Shown one piece after another: positions 1-6,942 of a stretch of 64,000 bases of DNA (the stretch's first letter is position 1; every line of letters begins with the position of its first letter). This DNA comes from Streptomyces sp. NBC_00285 (GTDB lineage Bacteria > Actinomycetota > Actinomycetes > Streptomycetales > Streptomycetaceae): contig NZ_CP108055.1 in assembly GCF_036174265.1 (NCBI RefSeq), positions 2,976,001 through 3,040,000 on the forward strand, read 5' to 3'. Below the pieces are notes generated by a model. It was not told the DNA's origin, did not search any database, and was given only the letters and a program-made list of their open reading frames with translations. The position numbers and the translations under genes are program-made.

Positions 1-60
1 CTACGCCCACCCGGGGGCGCGGGGAACTGCGCGGCCGGCCCCCACCCGGCCGCAGCCGAA
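1..60 (+). repeat. Dispersed Streptomyces intergenic palindromic repeat, copy 1
   Basis: The stretch carries the GGGGCGCGGGGAACTGCGCG core followed by a C-rich segment and CGCAGCCG. The same core recurs at 17834-17911, and variants are at 14962-15030 and 41988-42034. All copies lie between genes. The 5' side of this copy is probably cut by the window edge. Function is unknown; such elements are common in Streptomyces intergenic DNA and can form stem-loops. Confidence 0.6.
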
Positions 61-87
61 CGGTCGCCGCAGCGGCGGAGGCGATCC

Positions 88-2109
88 GTGCGATCTGCGT
101 CACAGGACGGCTGCAGTACCACCCCTATCCCGCCCGAACCGGATGGACTGTCAGCGGCGGCTCGTACACTCGCCTGCGTGGATACGACCCTTCAGGACCC
201 GTTGGTCGGGCAGGTGCTCGACGGCCGCTATCGCGTGGACGCGCGCATCGCGGTCGGCGGGATGGCCACGGTCTACCGGGCCGTGGACACCCGTCTGGAC
301 CGGGTGCTCGCCCTCAAGGTGATGCACCCCGCGCTCGCGGCGGACGGCGTCTTCGTCGAGCGTTTCATCCGTGAGGCCAAGTCCGTCGCCCGGCTCGCCC
401 ACCCCAACGTCGTGCAGGTCTTCGACCAGGGCACCGACGGGTCGTACGTCTACCTCGCCATGGAGTACATCGCCGGCTGCACGCTGCGGGACGTACTTCG
501 CGAGCGCGGGGCGCTGCAGCCGCGCGCCGCCCTCGACATCCTGGAGCCGGTCCTCGCCGCCCTGGGCGCCGCCCACCGCGCCGGGTTCGTGCACCGGGAC
601 ATGAAGCCGGAGAACGTCCTGATAGGGGATGACGGCCGGGTCAAGGTCGCCGACTTCGGGCTGGTGCGGTCCGTGAACACAGTGACGAGCACCACCGGAA
701 CCGTCCTCGGCACGGTCTCGTACCTCTCGCCCGAGCAGATCGAGCAGCCCGGCACCGCCGACGCCCGCGTCGACGTGTACGCGTGCGGTGTCGTCCTGTA
801 CGAGATGCTGACCGGCGACCTTCCGCACTCCGGCGAATCCCCCGCCATAGTGCTGTACAAGCACCTCCACGAGGACGTCCCGCCGCCCTCGGCCGTGGTC
901 CCGGGACTGCCGTACGAACTGGACGAGCTGGTCGTGTCGGCCACCGCCCGCACCCCGGACCTGCGGCCGTACGACGCGGTGGCGCTGCTCGCGCAGACCC
1001 GCGAGGCGCACAGCAGGCTGAGCACCGACCAGCTGGACGCGGTGCCGCCGCAGGCGCTCGCCGCGGACTACGCGGGCGCCGAGAACCGCACGAGCGTGAT
1101 CCCGCGCACCCTGACCGTCCCGCGCCCGCTGCCGGTCAACGAGGACGAGCCGCGGTACCACCGCACCAGCCGCCTGGAGAGCCCTCCGCCCCTGCCGCCC
1201 CGGCGCGGACGATCGTCCGGCAGCTCACGGCGCGGCCCGCTCCTGATCGTCGCCGCGGTCCTGCTGGCCCTGGGCCTCGGGGCGGGTGTCTGGTACATCA
1301 ACTCCGGCCAGTTCACCCGGGTCCCGACCCTGCTGGCGAAGACCGAGGCACAGGCCCGGGACCGCCTGGACGGGGCCGGACTGGAGACCGGGAAGGTCAC
1401 CTACGCCTACAGCGACACCGTGAAGCGCGGCACCGTCATCAGAACCGACCCGGGGGTGGGTGTCCGGATACGGAACAACGACTCCGTGTCGATCACCATC
1501 TCCAAGGGCCCGCAGACCGTGAAGGTGCCCGATGTTCAGGGCGACGCACTGGGCACGGCGAAAGCCCGGTTGCGGACCGAGGGGCTCCAACCGGGCATGG
1601 TCACCCGGGAGTTCAGCGACGACGTCCCGAAGGGCTTCGTGATCAGCACGGACCCCGACGACGGCACCACGCTGCATGCCGGCTCCGCGATCGCACTCAC
1701 CGTCAGCAAGGGCGCCCCGGTCGACGTCCCGGACGTCACCGGCGAGAACCTGGAGGACGCGAAGGCCGACCTGGCGGAGGCAGGCCTGAAGGTGAAGGTC
1801 GCCGCCACCCGGGTCAACTCCGAGGACGACGCGGGCCAGGTCGCCCGGCAGAGCCCCGGCGAGGGCAGCCAGGCGGCCGACGGCGACACCGTCACGCTGA
1901 CGATCTCCAAGGGCCCCGAAATGGTCGAGGTCCCGGACGTCACCGGCGACAGCGTCGACGACGCGAAGGCTGAGCTGGAGGCCAAGGGCTTCCAGGTCGA
2001 CGAGGACCGGGGTCTGCTCGGTCTGTTCGGCGACACCGTGAAGAAGCAGTCCGTGGAGGGCGGGGACACGGCGCCGAAGGGGTCGTCGATCACGATCACC
2101 ATCCGCTGA
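88..2109 (+). CDS. Ser/Thr protein kinase with four extracellular PASTA domains (PknB family)
   Basis: Transmembrane eukaryotic-type Ser/Thr kinase that probably senses peptidoglycan fragments or lipid II. The N-terminal kinase domain (about residues 45-310) has a glycine loop (VGGMATVY), the ATP-binding Lys in LALKVMH, HRDMKPEN and DFG. A juxtamembrane Pro/Arg-rich linker and one membrane segment near residue 390 follow. Four tandem PASTA repeats then start at TRVPTLL, VKVPDV, VDVPDV and VEVPDV, each ending in a S-I/L-T-I/V-SKG-like strand. The GTG at 88 has a GGAGG six bases upstream. A GTG at 178 would give a shorter protein beginning VDTTLQDP, right before the kinase domain, and cannot be excluded. 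This is one of three such kinases in the window, and the only one with PASTA domains. It resembles the S. coelicolor kinase I recall as PkaF. Confidence 0.93.
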   Translation: MRSASQDGCSTTPIPPEPDGLSAAARTLACVDTTLQDPLVGQVLDGRYRVDARIAVGGMATVYRAVDTRLDRVLALKVMHPALAADGVFVERFIREAKSVARLAHPNVVQVFDQGTDGSYVYLAMEYIAGCTLRDVLRERGALQPRAALDILEPVLAALGAAHRAGFVHRDMKPENVLIGDDGRVKVADFGLVRSVNTVTSTTGTVLGTVSYLSPEQIEQPGTADARVDVYACGVVLYEMLTGDLPHSGESPAIVLYKHLHEDVPPPSAVVPGLPYELDELVVSATARTPDLRPYDAVALLAQTREAHSRLSTDQLDAVPPQALAADYAGAENRTSVIPRTLTVPRPLPVNEDEPRYHRTSRLESPPPLPPRRGRSSGSSRRGPLLIVAAVLLALGLGAGVWYINSGQFTRVPTLLAKTEAQARDRLDGAGLETGKVTYAYSDTVKRGTVIRTDPGVGVRIRNNDSVSITISKGPQTVKVPDVQGDALGTAKARLRTEGLQPGMVTREFSDDVPKGFVISTDPDDGTTLHAGSAIALTVSKGAPVDVPDVTGENLEDAKADLAEAGLKVKVAATRVNSEDDAGQVARQSPGEGSQAADGDTVTLTISKGPEMVEVPDVTGDSVDDAKAELEAKGFQVDEDRGLLGLFGDTVKKQSVEGGDTAPKGSSITITIR

Positions 2110-2184
2110 CGATGCCGATACGGCCCCGGGCCCCCAGGTCCACCCGAGCCGTACCGGCGCCGCGGGCAATGGCACCCTTGACCG

Positions 2185-3048
2185 GTGACAACTCAGCGCA
2201 ACCCCGTCGGCGGCCATGTCCCCGTGGCCGGCGGTCTGAACTCCGTGGGCCTGTCCTACGCCCGTGACCTCGCCGCCGAAACCGTGCAGGTCTTCGTCGC
2301 CAACCCACGCGGCTGGGCCGCACCTCCCGGCAACCCCCGCCAGGACGAGGCGTTCCGCGAGGCCTGCGCCGAGGAGTCGATCCCGGCGTATGTCCACGCC
2401 CCGTACCTGATCAACTTCGGCTCGCACACCGAGGCGACGGCGGAGAAGTCGGTGGAGTCGCTGCGGCACTCCCTCAGGCGCGGGCGTGAGATCGGTGCCC
2501 TCGGCGTCGTCGTGCACACCGGCAGCGCAACCGGCGGCCGGGACCGCTCCGTGGCGTTGAAGCAGGTCCGCGAGTACCTGCTGCCGCTGCTCGACGAGCT
2601 CACCCACGACGACGACCCGTATCTGCTCCTGGAGTCCACCGCGGGCCAGGGGGCCTCGCTCTGCTCGCGGACCTGGGACTTCGGCCCGTACTTCGAGGCG
2701 CTGGACGCCCACCCGAAGCTGGGCGTCTGTCTGGACACCTGCCACATCTTCGCCGCCGGGCACGACCTGACCGGCCCGAGCGGGATGCACCAGACGCTCG
2801 ATCTGCTGGTGGACACGGTGGGCGAGGGCCGGCTGAAGCTGATCCACGCCAACGACTCCAAGGACGTGGTCGGCGCACACAAGGACCGCCACGAGAACAT
2901 CGGCTCCGGCCACATCGGCGAGGACCCGTTCCGCGCGCTGATGACCCACCCCGCCACCGAGGGGGTACCCCTGGTCATCGAGACGCCCGGTGGCAAGGAG
3001 GGTCACGCGGCGGACGTGGAGCGGCTGAAGAAACTCCGGGACGACTGA
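2185..3048 (+). CDS. nfo: Deoxyribonuclease IV (endonuclease IV, AP endonuclease)
   Basis: Base-excision-repair enzyme of the xylose-isomerase-like TIM-barrel fold that cleaves 5' to abasic sites using a zinc cluster. The 287-residue length is typical. Family motifs are present: VVHTGSATGG (metal His), LLLESTAGQG (metal Glu), CLDTCHIFAAGHD (Asp and His ligands), LIHANDSKDVVGAHKDRHENIG (His, Asp-x-His) and a C-terminal VIETPGG Glu. The start is a GTG, 75 bases after the upstream kinase, and no convincing promoter is visible between them. Confidence 0.93.
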   Translation: MTTQRNPVGGHVPVAGGLNSVGLSYARDLAAETVQVFVANPRGWAAPPGNPRQDEAFREACAEESIPAYVHAPYLINFGSHTEATAEKSVESLRHSLRRGREIGALGVVVHTGSATGGRDRSVALKQVREYLLPLLDELTHDDDPYLLLESTAGQGASLCSRTWDFGPYFEALDAHPKLGVCLDTCHIFAAGHDLTGPSGMHQTLDLLVDTVGEGRLKLIHANDSKDVVGAHKDRHENIGSGHIGEDPFRALMTHPATEGVPLVIETPGGKEGHAADVERLKKLRDD

Positions 3049-3059
3049 GACGTCGAGGA

Positions 3060-3076
3060 ATACCCCTGGGGGGTAT
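3060..3076. promoter_or_regulatory. CsoR-like copper operator (perfect 7-3-7 inverted repeat)
   Basis: The sequence ATACCCC-TGG-GGGGTAT is a perfect inverted repeat ending 47 bases before the ATG of the DUF4396 gene. It matches the A/T-flanked TACCC...GGGTA pseudopalindrome known for CsoR, the copper(I)-responsive repressor of Streptomyces. A TATATG overlapping the right arm (3073-3078) could be the -10 hexamer, which would place the repressor directly over the promoter. The site match is seen; CsoR binding is inferred. Confidence 0.75.
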
Positions 3077-3123
3077 ATGGTTCCCGCACTGGCAGGAACC
3101 GTCATCCGCTATTGGGGGCTTCC

Positions 3124-3627
3124 ATGGAGCACGAGGCGCACACACACCACGAACAGGACGAGACGCACCACCACGACATGGCGCCATCCACCGCGACCTG
3201 GGCCACCGCCGTCCAGGCCACCCTTCACTGCCTCACCGGCTGCGCCATCGGCGAGGTGCTCGGCATGGTGGTCGGTACCGCGCTGGGCTGGGGCAACCTG
3301 CCCACCACCGTCCTGGCGATCGTGCTCGCGTTCCTCTTCGGTTACTCACTGACCCTGCGCGGCGTCCTGAAGGCGGGCGTCGGCCTGCGGACGGCGGTCC
3401 GGGTGGCGCTGGCAGCGGACACGCTGTCCATCGCCGTGATGGAACTGGTCGACAACGGAGTGATCGTGCTGTGGCCGGGCGCGATGGACGCCGGACTGGG
3501 CGACCTGCTGTTCTGGGCGACGCTGGCGATCTCCCTGGCCGTCGCCTTCGTGATCACGACGCCGGTCAACAAGTGGACGATCGGCCGGGGCAAGGGCCAC
3601 GCGGTGGTGCACCAGTACCACCACTGA
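3124..3627 (+). CDS. DUF4396 family membrane protein with His-rich N-terminus, probable copper-responsive
   Basis: About 167 residues. The first 20 residues form a His/Glu/Asp-rich tail (HEAHTHHEQDETHHHD), typical of metal binding. A compact DUF4396-type membrane domain follows, with about four hydrophobic segments (near residues 25-45, 55-80, 90-110 and 125-145), and a His-rich C-terminus (VVHQYHH). DUF4396 proteins have no assigned reaction; many lie near copper genes. The ATG at 3124 follows GGGGG with a five-base spacer; an in-frame TTG at 3112 is the alternative. The CsoR-like operator just upstream supports induction by copper. A role in copper binding, storage or transport is inference. 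Confidence 0.85.
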   Translation: MEHEAHTHHEQDETHHHDMAPSTATWATAVQATLHCLTGCAIGEVLGMVVGTALGWGNLPTTVLAIVLAFLFGYSLTLRGVLKAGVGLRTAVRVALAADTLSIAVMELVDNGVIVLWPGAMDAGLGDLLFWATLAISLAVAFVITTPVNKWTIGRGKGHAVVHQYHH

Positions 3628-3655
3628 CGTACGCCGGGAGTCGGGGAACCGGGAG

Positions 3656-4297
3656 TCAGAGCTCGGGCCCGTCCCCGGGCTCCTCCTGGTACGAGTACCG
3701 CTGTTCCTTCCAGGGGTCGCCGACGTTGTGGTAGCCGCGCTCCTCCCAGAAGCCCCGGCGGTCGGCGGTCATGTACTCCACGCCGCGGACCCATTTGGGG
3801 CCCTTCCAGGCGTACAGATGGGGGACGACGAGCCGGAGCGGGAAGCCGTGTTCCGCGGTCAGCAGCTCCCCGTCCTTGTGGGTGGCGAAGATCGCGCGCT
3901 CGGACGCGAAGTCGGCGAGGCGGAGGTTGGAGCTGAAGCCGTACTCGGCCCAGACCATCACATGGGTGACCGTGGGCGCGGGCGGAGCGATCTCCAGGAC
4001 CGTCCGCGTGGGGACTCCGCCCCATTCGCTGCCGAGCATACTGAACTTCGTCACGCAGTGCAGATCGCCCACAACGGTGGCGTACGGCAGATCCGCGAAC
4101 TCCTCATGGTTCCAGGAGTACTTCTCGCCGTCCGCGGTGGCACCGAAGACCCCGAACTCCCAGCGCTCCGGGCGGAACCTGGGAACCGGACCGTAGTGCG
4201 TGACGGGCCAGCCGCGCTGGATCCGCTGCCCCGGCGGAAGCTCGGAGTGCGCCGCTGCTCCACTCTCGCTCTCCACCGGCTGCCCCATGCCTTCCAT
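3656..4297 (-). CDS. Sulfite-oxidase-like molybdopterin-dependent oxidoreductase
   Basis: Protein of about 213 residues made up almost wholly of the oxidoreductase molybdopterin-binding domain (sulfite oxidase fold, YedY-like). The molybdenum-ligating Cys lies in GDLHCVTKFS. Further support comes from LRLVVPHLYAWKGPKWVRGVEYM, the usual loop region before the C-terminus, and the C-terminal GDPWKEQRYS. No signal peptide or Tat motif is seen, so it is likely cytoplasmic. The ATG at 4297 is chosen; ATG 4288 nine bases on is equally possible and neither has a strong ribosome-binding site. Divergent from bfr. The substrate is unknown. Confidence 0.85.
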   Translation of the reverse strand: MEGMGQPVESESGAAAHSELPPGQRIQRGWPVTHYGPVPRFRPERWEFGVFGATADGEKYSWNHEEFADLPYATVVGDLHCVTKFSMLGSEWGGVPTRTVLEIAPPAPTVTHVMVWAEYGFSSNLRLADFASERAIFATHKDGELLTAEHGFPLRLVVPHLYAWKGPKWVRGVEYMTADRRGFWEERGYHNVGDPWKEQRYSYQEEPGDGPEL

Positions 4298-4370
4298 CCT
4301 GACAGACCAGAGGCGATGCACCCGACCAGCCACTACCCAATGCACCACAGACTGGACTAAGCATGCCCTT

Positions 4371-4381
4371 ACTTACTAAGT
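4371..4381. promoter_or_regulatory. Short palindrome ACTTACTAAGT in the bfr upstream region
   Basis: A perfect 5-1-5 palindrome lies 85 bases upstream of bfr, with a partial repeat ACTTACTGG eight bases further on (4386-4394). It differs from the iron box found upstream of bfd. It could be an operator for bfr or for the divergent molybdoenzyme gene, but no known regulator is recognised. Confidence 0.3.
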
Positions 4382-4465
4382 GGAGACTTACTGGACGATC
4401 TTCTTCGCCGATGCAAGGATGCGGCGCAATCTGCCAGTTCCCCACGGTCGGAAGGAGCCTCTGCG

Positions 4466-4945
4466 ATGCAGGGCGACCCCGAGGTCATCGAATTCCTCAA
4501 CGAGCAGCTCACGGGCGAGCTCACCGCGATCAACCAGTACTTCCTGCACGCGAAGATGCAGGAGAACTTCGGCTGGACGAAGCTCGCGAAGTACACGCGG
4601 CACGAGTCGTTCGACGAGATGAAGCACGCCGAGGTGCTCACCGACCGCATCCTCTTCCTGGAGGGTCTGCCGAACTACCAGCGGCTGTTCCACGTGCGCG
4701 TGGGCCAGACCGTCAAGGAGATGTTCGAGGCCGACCGGCAGGTCGAGGTCGAGGCCATCGACCGCCTCAAGCGCGGTATCGAGGTCATGCGCGCCAAGGG
4801 CGACATCACGTCGGCGAACATCTTCGAGTCGATCCTCGCGGACGAGGAGCACCACATCGACTATCTCGACACGCAGCTGGAGCTTCTGGAGAAGCTCGGC
4901 GAGGCGCTCTACATCGCGCAGCTGATCGAGCAGCCGGAGAGCTAG
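4466..4945 (+). CDS. bfr: Bacterioferritin (haem-containing iron storage protein)
   Basis: Bacterioferritin of 159 residues, the family's standard length; it assembles as a 24-mer cage that oxidises and stores iron. Ferroxidase ligands are in place: Glu18 in GELTAINQY, Glu51 and His54 in DEMKHAEV, Glu94 in EVEAIDRL and Glu127/His130 in ADEEHHIDY. Met52 of DEMKHAE is the inter-subunit haem ligand. AAGGAG precedes the ATG. Convergent with bfd, sharing a CTAG tetranucleotide as the two stop codons. Confidence 0.97.
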   Translation: MQGDPEVIEFLNEQLTGELTAINQYFLHAKMQENFGWTKLAKYTRHESFDEMKHAEVLTDRILFLEGLPNYQRLFHVRVGQTVKEMFEADRQVEVEAIDRLKRGIEVMRAKGDITSANIFESILADEEHHIDYLDTQLELLEKLGEALYIAQLIEQPES

Positions 4946-5175
4946 GCGGCCTCTTCGAGTTCGGTGACGCCGGCGAGGACCGGCCGGCCCTGGTCGGCCA
5001 GGTCGGGCCGGGGGCACGCACCCCTGCCCAGGAGAGCCTGGATCCGGCGTACGCACGATCCGCAGTCGGTACCCGCCTTGCAGGCGGACGCTATCTGGCG
5101 AGGGGTGCAGGCACCGTCCGCCGCGTGCTTCTTGACCTGCTGTTCGGTGACGCCGAAGCAACTGCAGATGTACAC
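4942..5175 (-). CDS. bfd: Bacterioferritin-associated ferredoxin ((2Fe-2S) protein)
   Basis: Small (about 77 residues) BFD-like [2Fe-2S] ferredoxin. Its four cysteines lie in the family pattern CSCFGVTE near the N-terminus and CGSC in GTDCGSCVRRI about 30 residues on. In other bacteria Bfd reduces bacterioferritin to release iron, which fits the neighbouring bfr. GGGAGG lies eight bases before GTG 5175; GTG 5184 overlaps that site and is less likely. The C-terminal 25 residues after the cluster are low complexity. An iron box lies about 50 bases upstream, so expression is expected under iron starvation. Confidence 0.92.
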   Translation of the reverse strand: MYICSCFGVTEQQVKKHAADGACTPRQIASACKAGTDCGSCVRRIQALLGRGACPRPDLADQGRPVLAGVTELEEAA

Positions 5176-5224
5176 GCGGTCCACCTCCCGGCCTGGATCG
5201 ATAAGTCGCGCCCGTCCCGATTAA

Positions 5225-5243
5225 ATCGGTGAGGCTAACCTAA
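5225..5243 (-). promoter_or_regulatory. Iron box (DmdR1/IdeR-type operator) upstream of bfd
   Basis: Read on the minus strand the site is TTAGGTTAGCCTCACCGAT, close to the actinobacterial DtxR/IdeR/DmdR1 consensus TTAGGTTAGGCTCACCTAA (16 of 19 positions by eye). It sits 50-68 bases upstream of the bfd start, a normal promoter position. Iron-dependent repression of bfd is the expected consequence. Binding is inferred from the match. Confidence 0.85.
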
Positions 5244-5278
5244 CCTTACCCGGCGCTCAGGGGCCGCAAAAGTGGTGC

Positions 5279-5308
5279 GGGGCGTGGATCGTATGTGATC
5301 CACGCCCC
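5279..5308 (-). terminator. Terminator of the DAHP synthase gene
   Basis: GGGGCGTGGATC and its exact complement GATCCACGCCCC flank a six-base loop, 30 bases beyond the aroH stop codon. On the minus strand the hairpin is followed by CACTTTTGC. It separates aroH from the bfd promoter. Confidence 0.85.
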
Positions 5309-5337
5309 ACTTCATGCTCCTGTAACAGGTGCCCCGG

Positions 5338-6690
5338 TCACTGGTCCCTGTACATCTCCGCCACGAGGAAGGCCAGGTCGAGGGACTGGCTGCGGTTGAG
5401 CCGCGGGTCGCAGGCCGTCTCGTAGCGCTGGTGCAGATCGTCGACGAAGATCTCGTCGCCGCCGCCCACGCACTCGGTGACGTCGTCACCGGTGAGCTCG
5501 ACGTGGATGCCGCCCGGGTGGGTGCCGAGGCCCTTGTGCACCTCGAAGAAGCCCTTGACCTCGTCGAGCACGTCGTCGAAACGGCGGGTCTTGTGGCCGG
5601 AGGCCGCCTCGTAGGTGTTGCCGTGCATCGGGTCGGTGATCCAGGCCACGGTCGCGCCGGAGGCGGAGACCTTCTCGACCAGCTCGGGCAGCTTGTCGCG
5701 GACCTTGTCGGCGCCCATGCGGACGATGAAGGTCAGCCGGCCCGGCTCGCGGTCGGGGTCCAGACGCTCGATGTACTGGAGCGCCTCCTCGGCCGTGGTC
5801 GTCGGGCCGAGCTTGATGCCGATCGGGTTGCGGATCTGCGAGGCGAACTCGATGTGCGCGTGGTCCAGCTGCCGGGTGCGCTCACCGACCCACACCATGT
5901 GCGCGGAGACGTCGTACAGCTGCCCCGAGCGCGAGTCCACGCGGGTGAGGGCCGACTCGTAGTCCAGCAGCAGCGCCTCGTGCGAGGAGTAGAACTCGAC
6001 GGTCTTGAACTCCTCCGGGTCGGTCCCGCAGGCCCGCATGAAGTTCAGCGCCTGGTCGATCTCCCTGGCCAGCTGCTCGTAACGCTGGCCGGAGGGGGAC
6101 GACTTCACGAAGTCCTGGTTCCAGGCGTGCACCTGACGCAGGTCGGCGTAGCCGCCGGTGGTGAAGGCGCGGACCAGATTGAGCGTGGAGGCGGACGCGT
6201 TGTACATCCGCTTCAGGCGCTCGGGGTCCGGGATGCGGGACTTCTCGTCGAAGTCGAAGCCGTTGACCGAGTCGCCGCGGTACGTCGGCAGGGTCACGCC
6301 GTCGCGGGTCTCGGTGCCCTTGGAACGCGGCTTGGAGTACTGGCCGGCGATGCGGCCGACCTTGACGACCGGCACCGAGGCGGCGTACGTCAGCACGGCG
6401 CCCATCTGGAGCAGCGTCTTCAGCTTGTTGCGGATCTGATCTGCGGACACGCCGTCGAAGGCCTCGGCGCAGTCGCCGCCCTGGAGCAGGAACGCCTCTC
6501 CCTTGGCGACGGCCGCCAACCGGGCGCGCAGCTGGTCGCACTCGCCCGCGAAGACGAGCGGCGGATACGACTCGAGGTCCGCGATCACTGCGCGCAGAGC
6601 CTCGGTGTCGGGGTACTCGGGCTGCTGCGCCGCGGGCAGGTCTCGCCAGGTGTTGCCAGCGCTGGCGCTGGTCTTAGCGTTCACGGTCAC
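5338..6690 (-). CDS. aroH: Class II 3-deoxy-7-phosphoheptulonate (DAHP) synthase
   Basis: First enzyme of the shikimate pathway, condensing phosphoenolpyruvate and erythrose 4-phosphate. The 450-residue protein is of the plant/actinobacterial class II type. Visible family blocks are VFAGECDQLRARL, FLLQGGDCAEAF (active-site Cys), KVGRIAGQYSKPRS, GDSVNGFD, SSHEALLLDYE, GERTRQLDHAH, NPIGIKLGPT and WITDPMHGNTYEA. The GTG at 6690 begins VTVNAKTSASAGNTW and gives the family length; an open frame extends further upstream to 6840 without a supported start. The gene is divergent from trpL-trpE(G), so two aromatic-pathway genes share one intergenic region. Confidence 0.96.
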   Translation of the reverse strand: MTVNAKTSASAGNTWRDLPAAQQPEYPDTEALRAVIADLESYPPLVFAGECDQLRARLAAVAKGEAFLLQGGDCAEAFDGVSADQIRNKLKTLLQMGAVLTYAASVPVVKVGRIAGQYSKPRSKGTETRDGVTLPTYRGDSVNGFDFDEKSRIPDPERLKRMYNASASTLNLVRAFTTGGYADLRQVHAWNQDFVKSSPSGQRYEQLAREIDQALNFMRACGTDPEEFKTVEFYSSHEALLLDYESALTRVDSRSGQLYDVSAHMVWVGERTRQLDHAHIEFASQIRNPIGIKLGPTTTAEEALQYIERLDPDREPGRLTFIVRMGADKVRDKLPELVEKVSASGATVAWITDPMHGNTYEAASGHKTRRFDDVLDEVKGFFEVHKGLGTHPGGIHVELTGDDVTECVGGGDEIFVDDLHQRYETACDPRLNRSQSLDLAFLVAEMYRDQ

Positions 6691-6773
6691 GACGTCAACA
6701 TTACGGGGTCGTGTCATGGCTCCCGTGCCATGCCCAGGAAATGAGACACGCGTCGCCCGGTACGGACCTGGGG

Positions 6774-6779
6774 TATGGT
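6774..6779 (+). promoter_or_regulatory. Putative -10 hexamer of the trpL-trpE(G) transcript
   Basis: TATGGT ends seven bases before the trpL ATG at 6787. With a normal 6-8 base spacing, transcription would start at or beside the ATG, making the leader peptide message leaderless. No good -35 hexamer is seen. A leaderless trp leader has, to my recollection, been described in S. venezuelae. Confidence 0.55.
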
Positions 6780-6786
6780 GCGTCCC

Positions 6787-6843
6787 ATGTTCGCGCATTC
6801 GATCCAGACCTGGTGGTGGACCGCTCATCCGGCGGCCCACTGA
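6787..6843 (+). CDS. trpL: trp leader peptide with three consecutive Trp codons
   Basis: An 18-residue open frame, MFAHSIQTWWWTAHPAAH, ends in TGA. The three adjacent TGG codons are the hallmark of a transcription-attenuation leader peptide. It lies 99 bases before the anthranilate synthase gene and is followed by a strong GC-rich terminator. Ribosome stalling at the Trp codons under starvation would be expected to prevent formation of the terminator hairpin. There is no ribosome-binding site, in keeping with a leaderless start. It closely resembles the leader I recall for S. venezuelae trpE(G). Confidence 0.93.
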   Translation: MFAHSIQTWWWTAHPAAH

Positions 6844-6864
6844 CTGCGCGTACGCAAGACTTCG

Positions 6865-6891
6865 CGAAGGCCGCCCGAGGGGCGGCCTTCG
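6865..6891 (+). terminator. trp attenuator terminator hairpin
   Basis: CGAAGGCCGCCC and GGGCGGCCTTCG form a perfect 12-bp stem with a three-base GAG loop, followed by GCGTTTCC. It lies 22 bases after the trpL stop and 51 bases before trpE(G), where an attenuator is expected. Confidence 0.92.
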
Positions 6892-6942
6892 GCGTTTCCG
6901 GGGTCGTTCCTCACCTGCATCGACATCGAGGGTTGAGGAACC

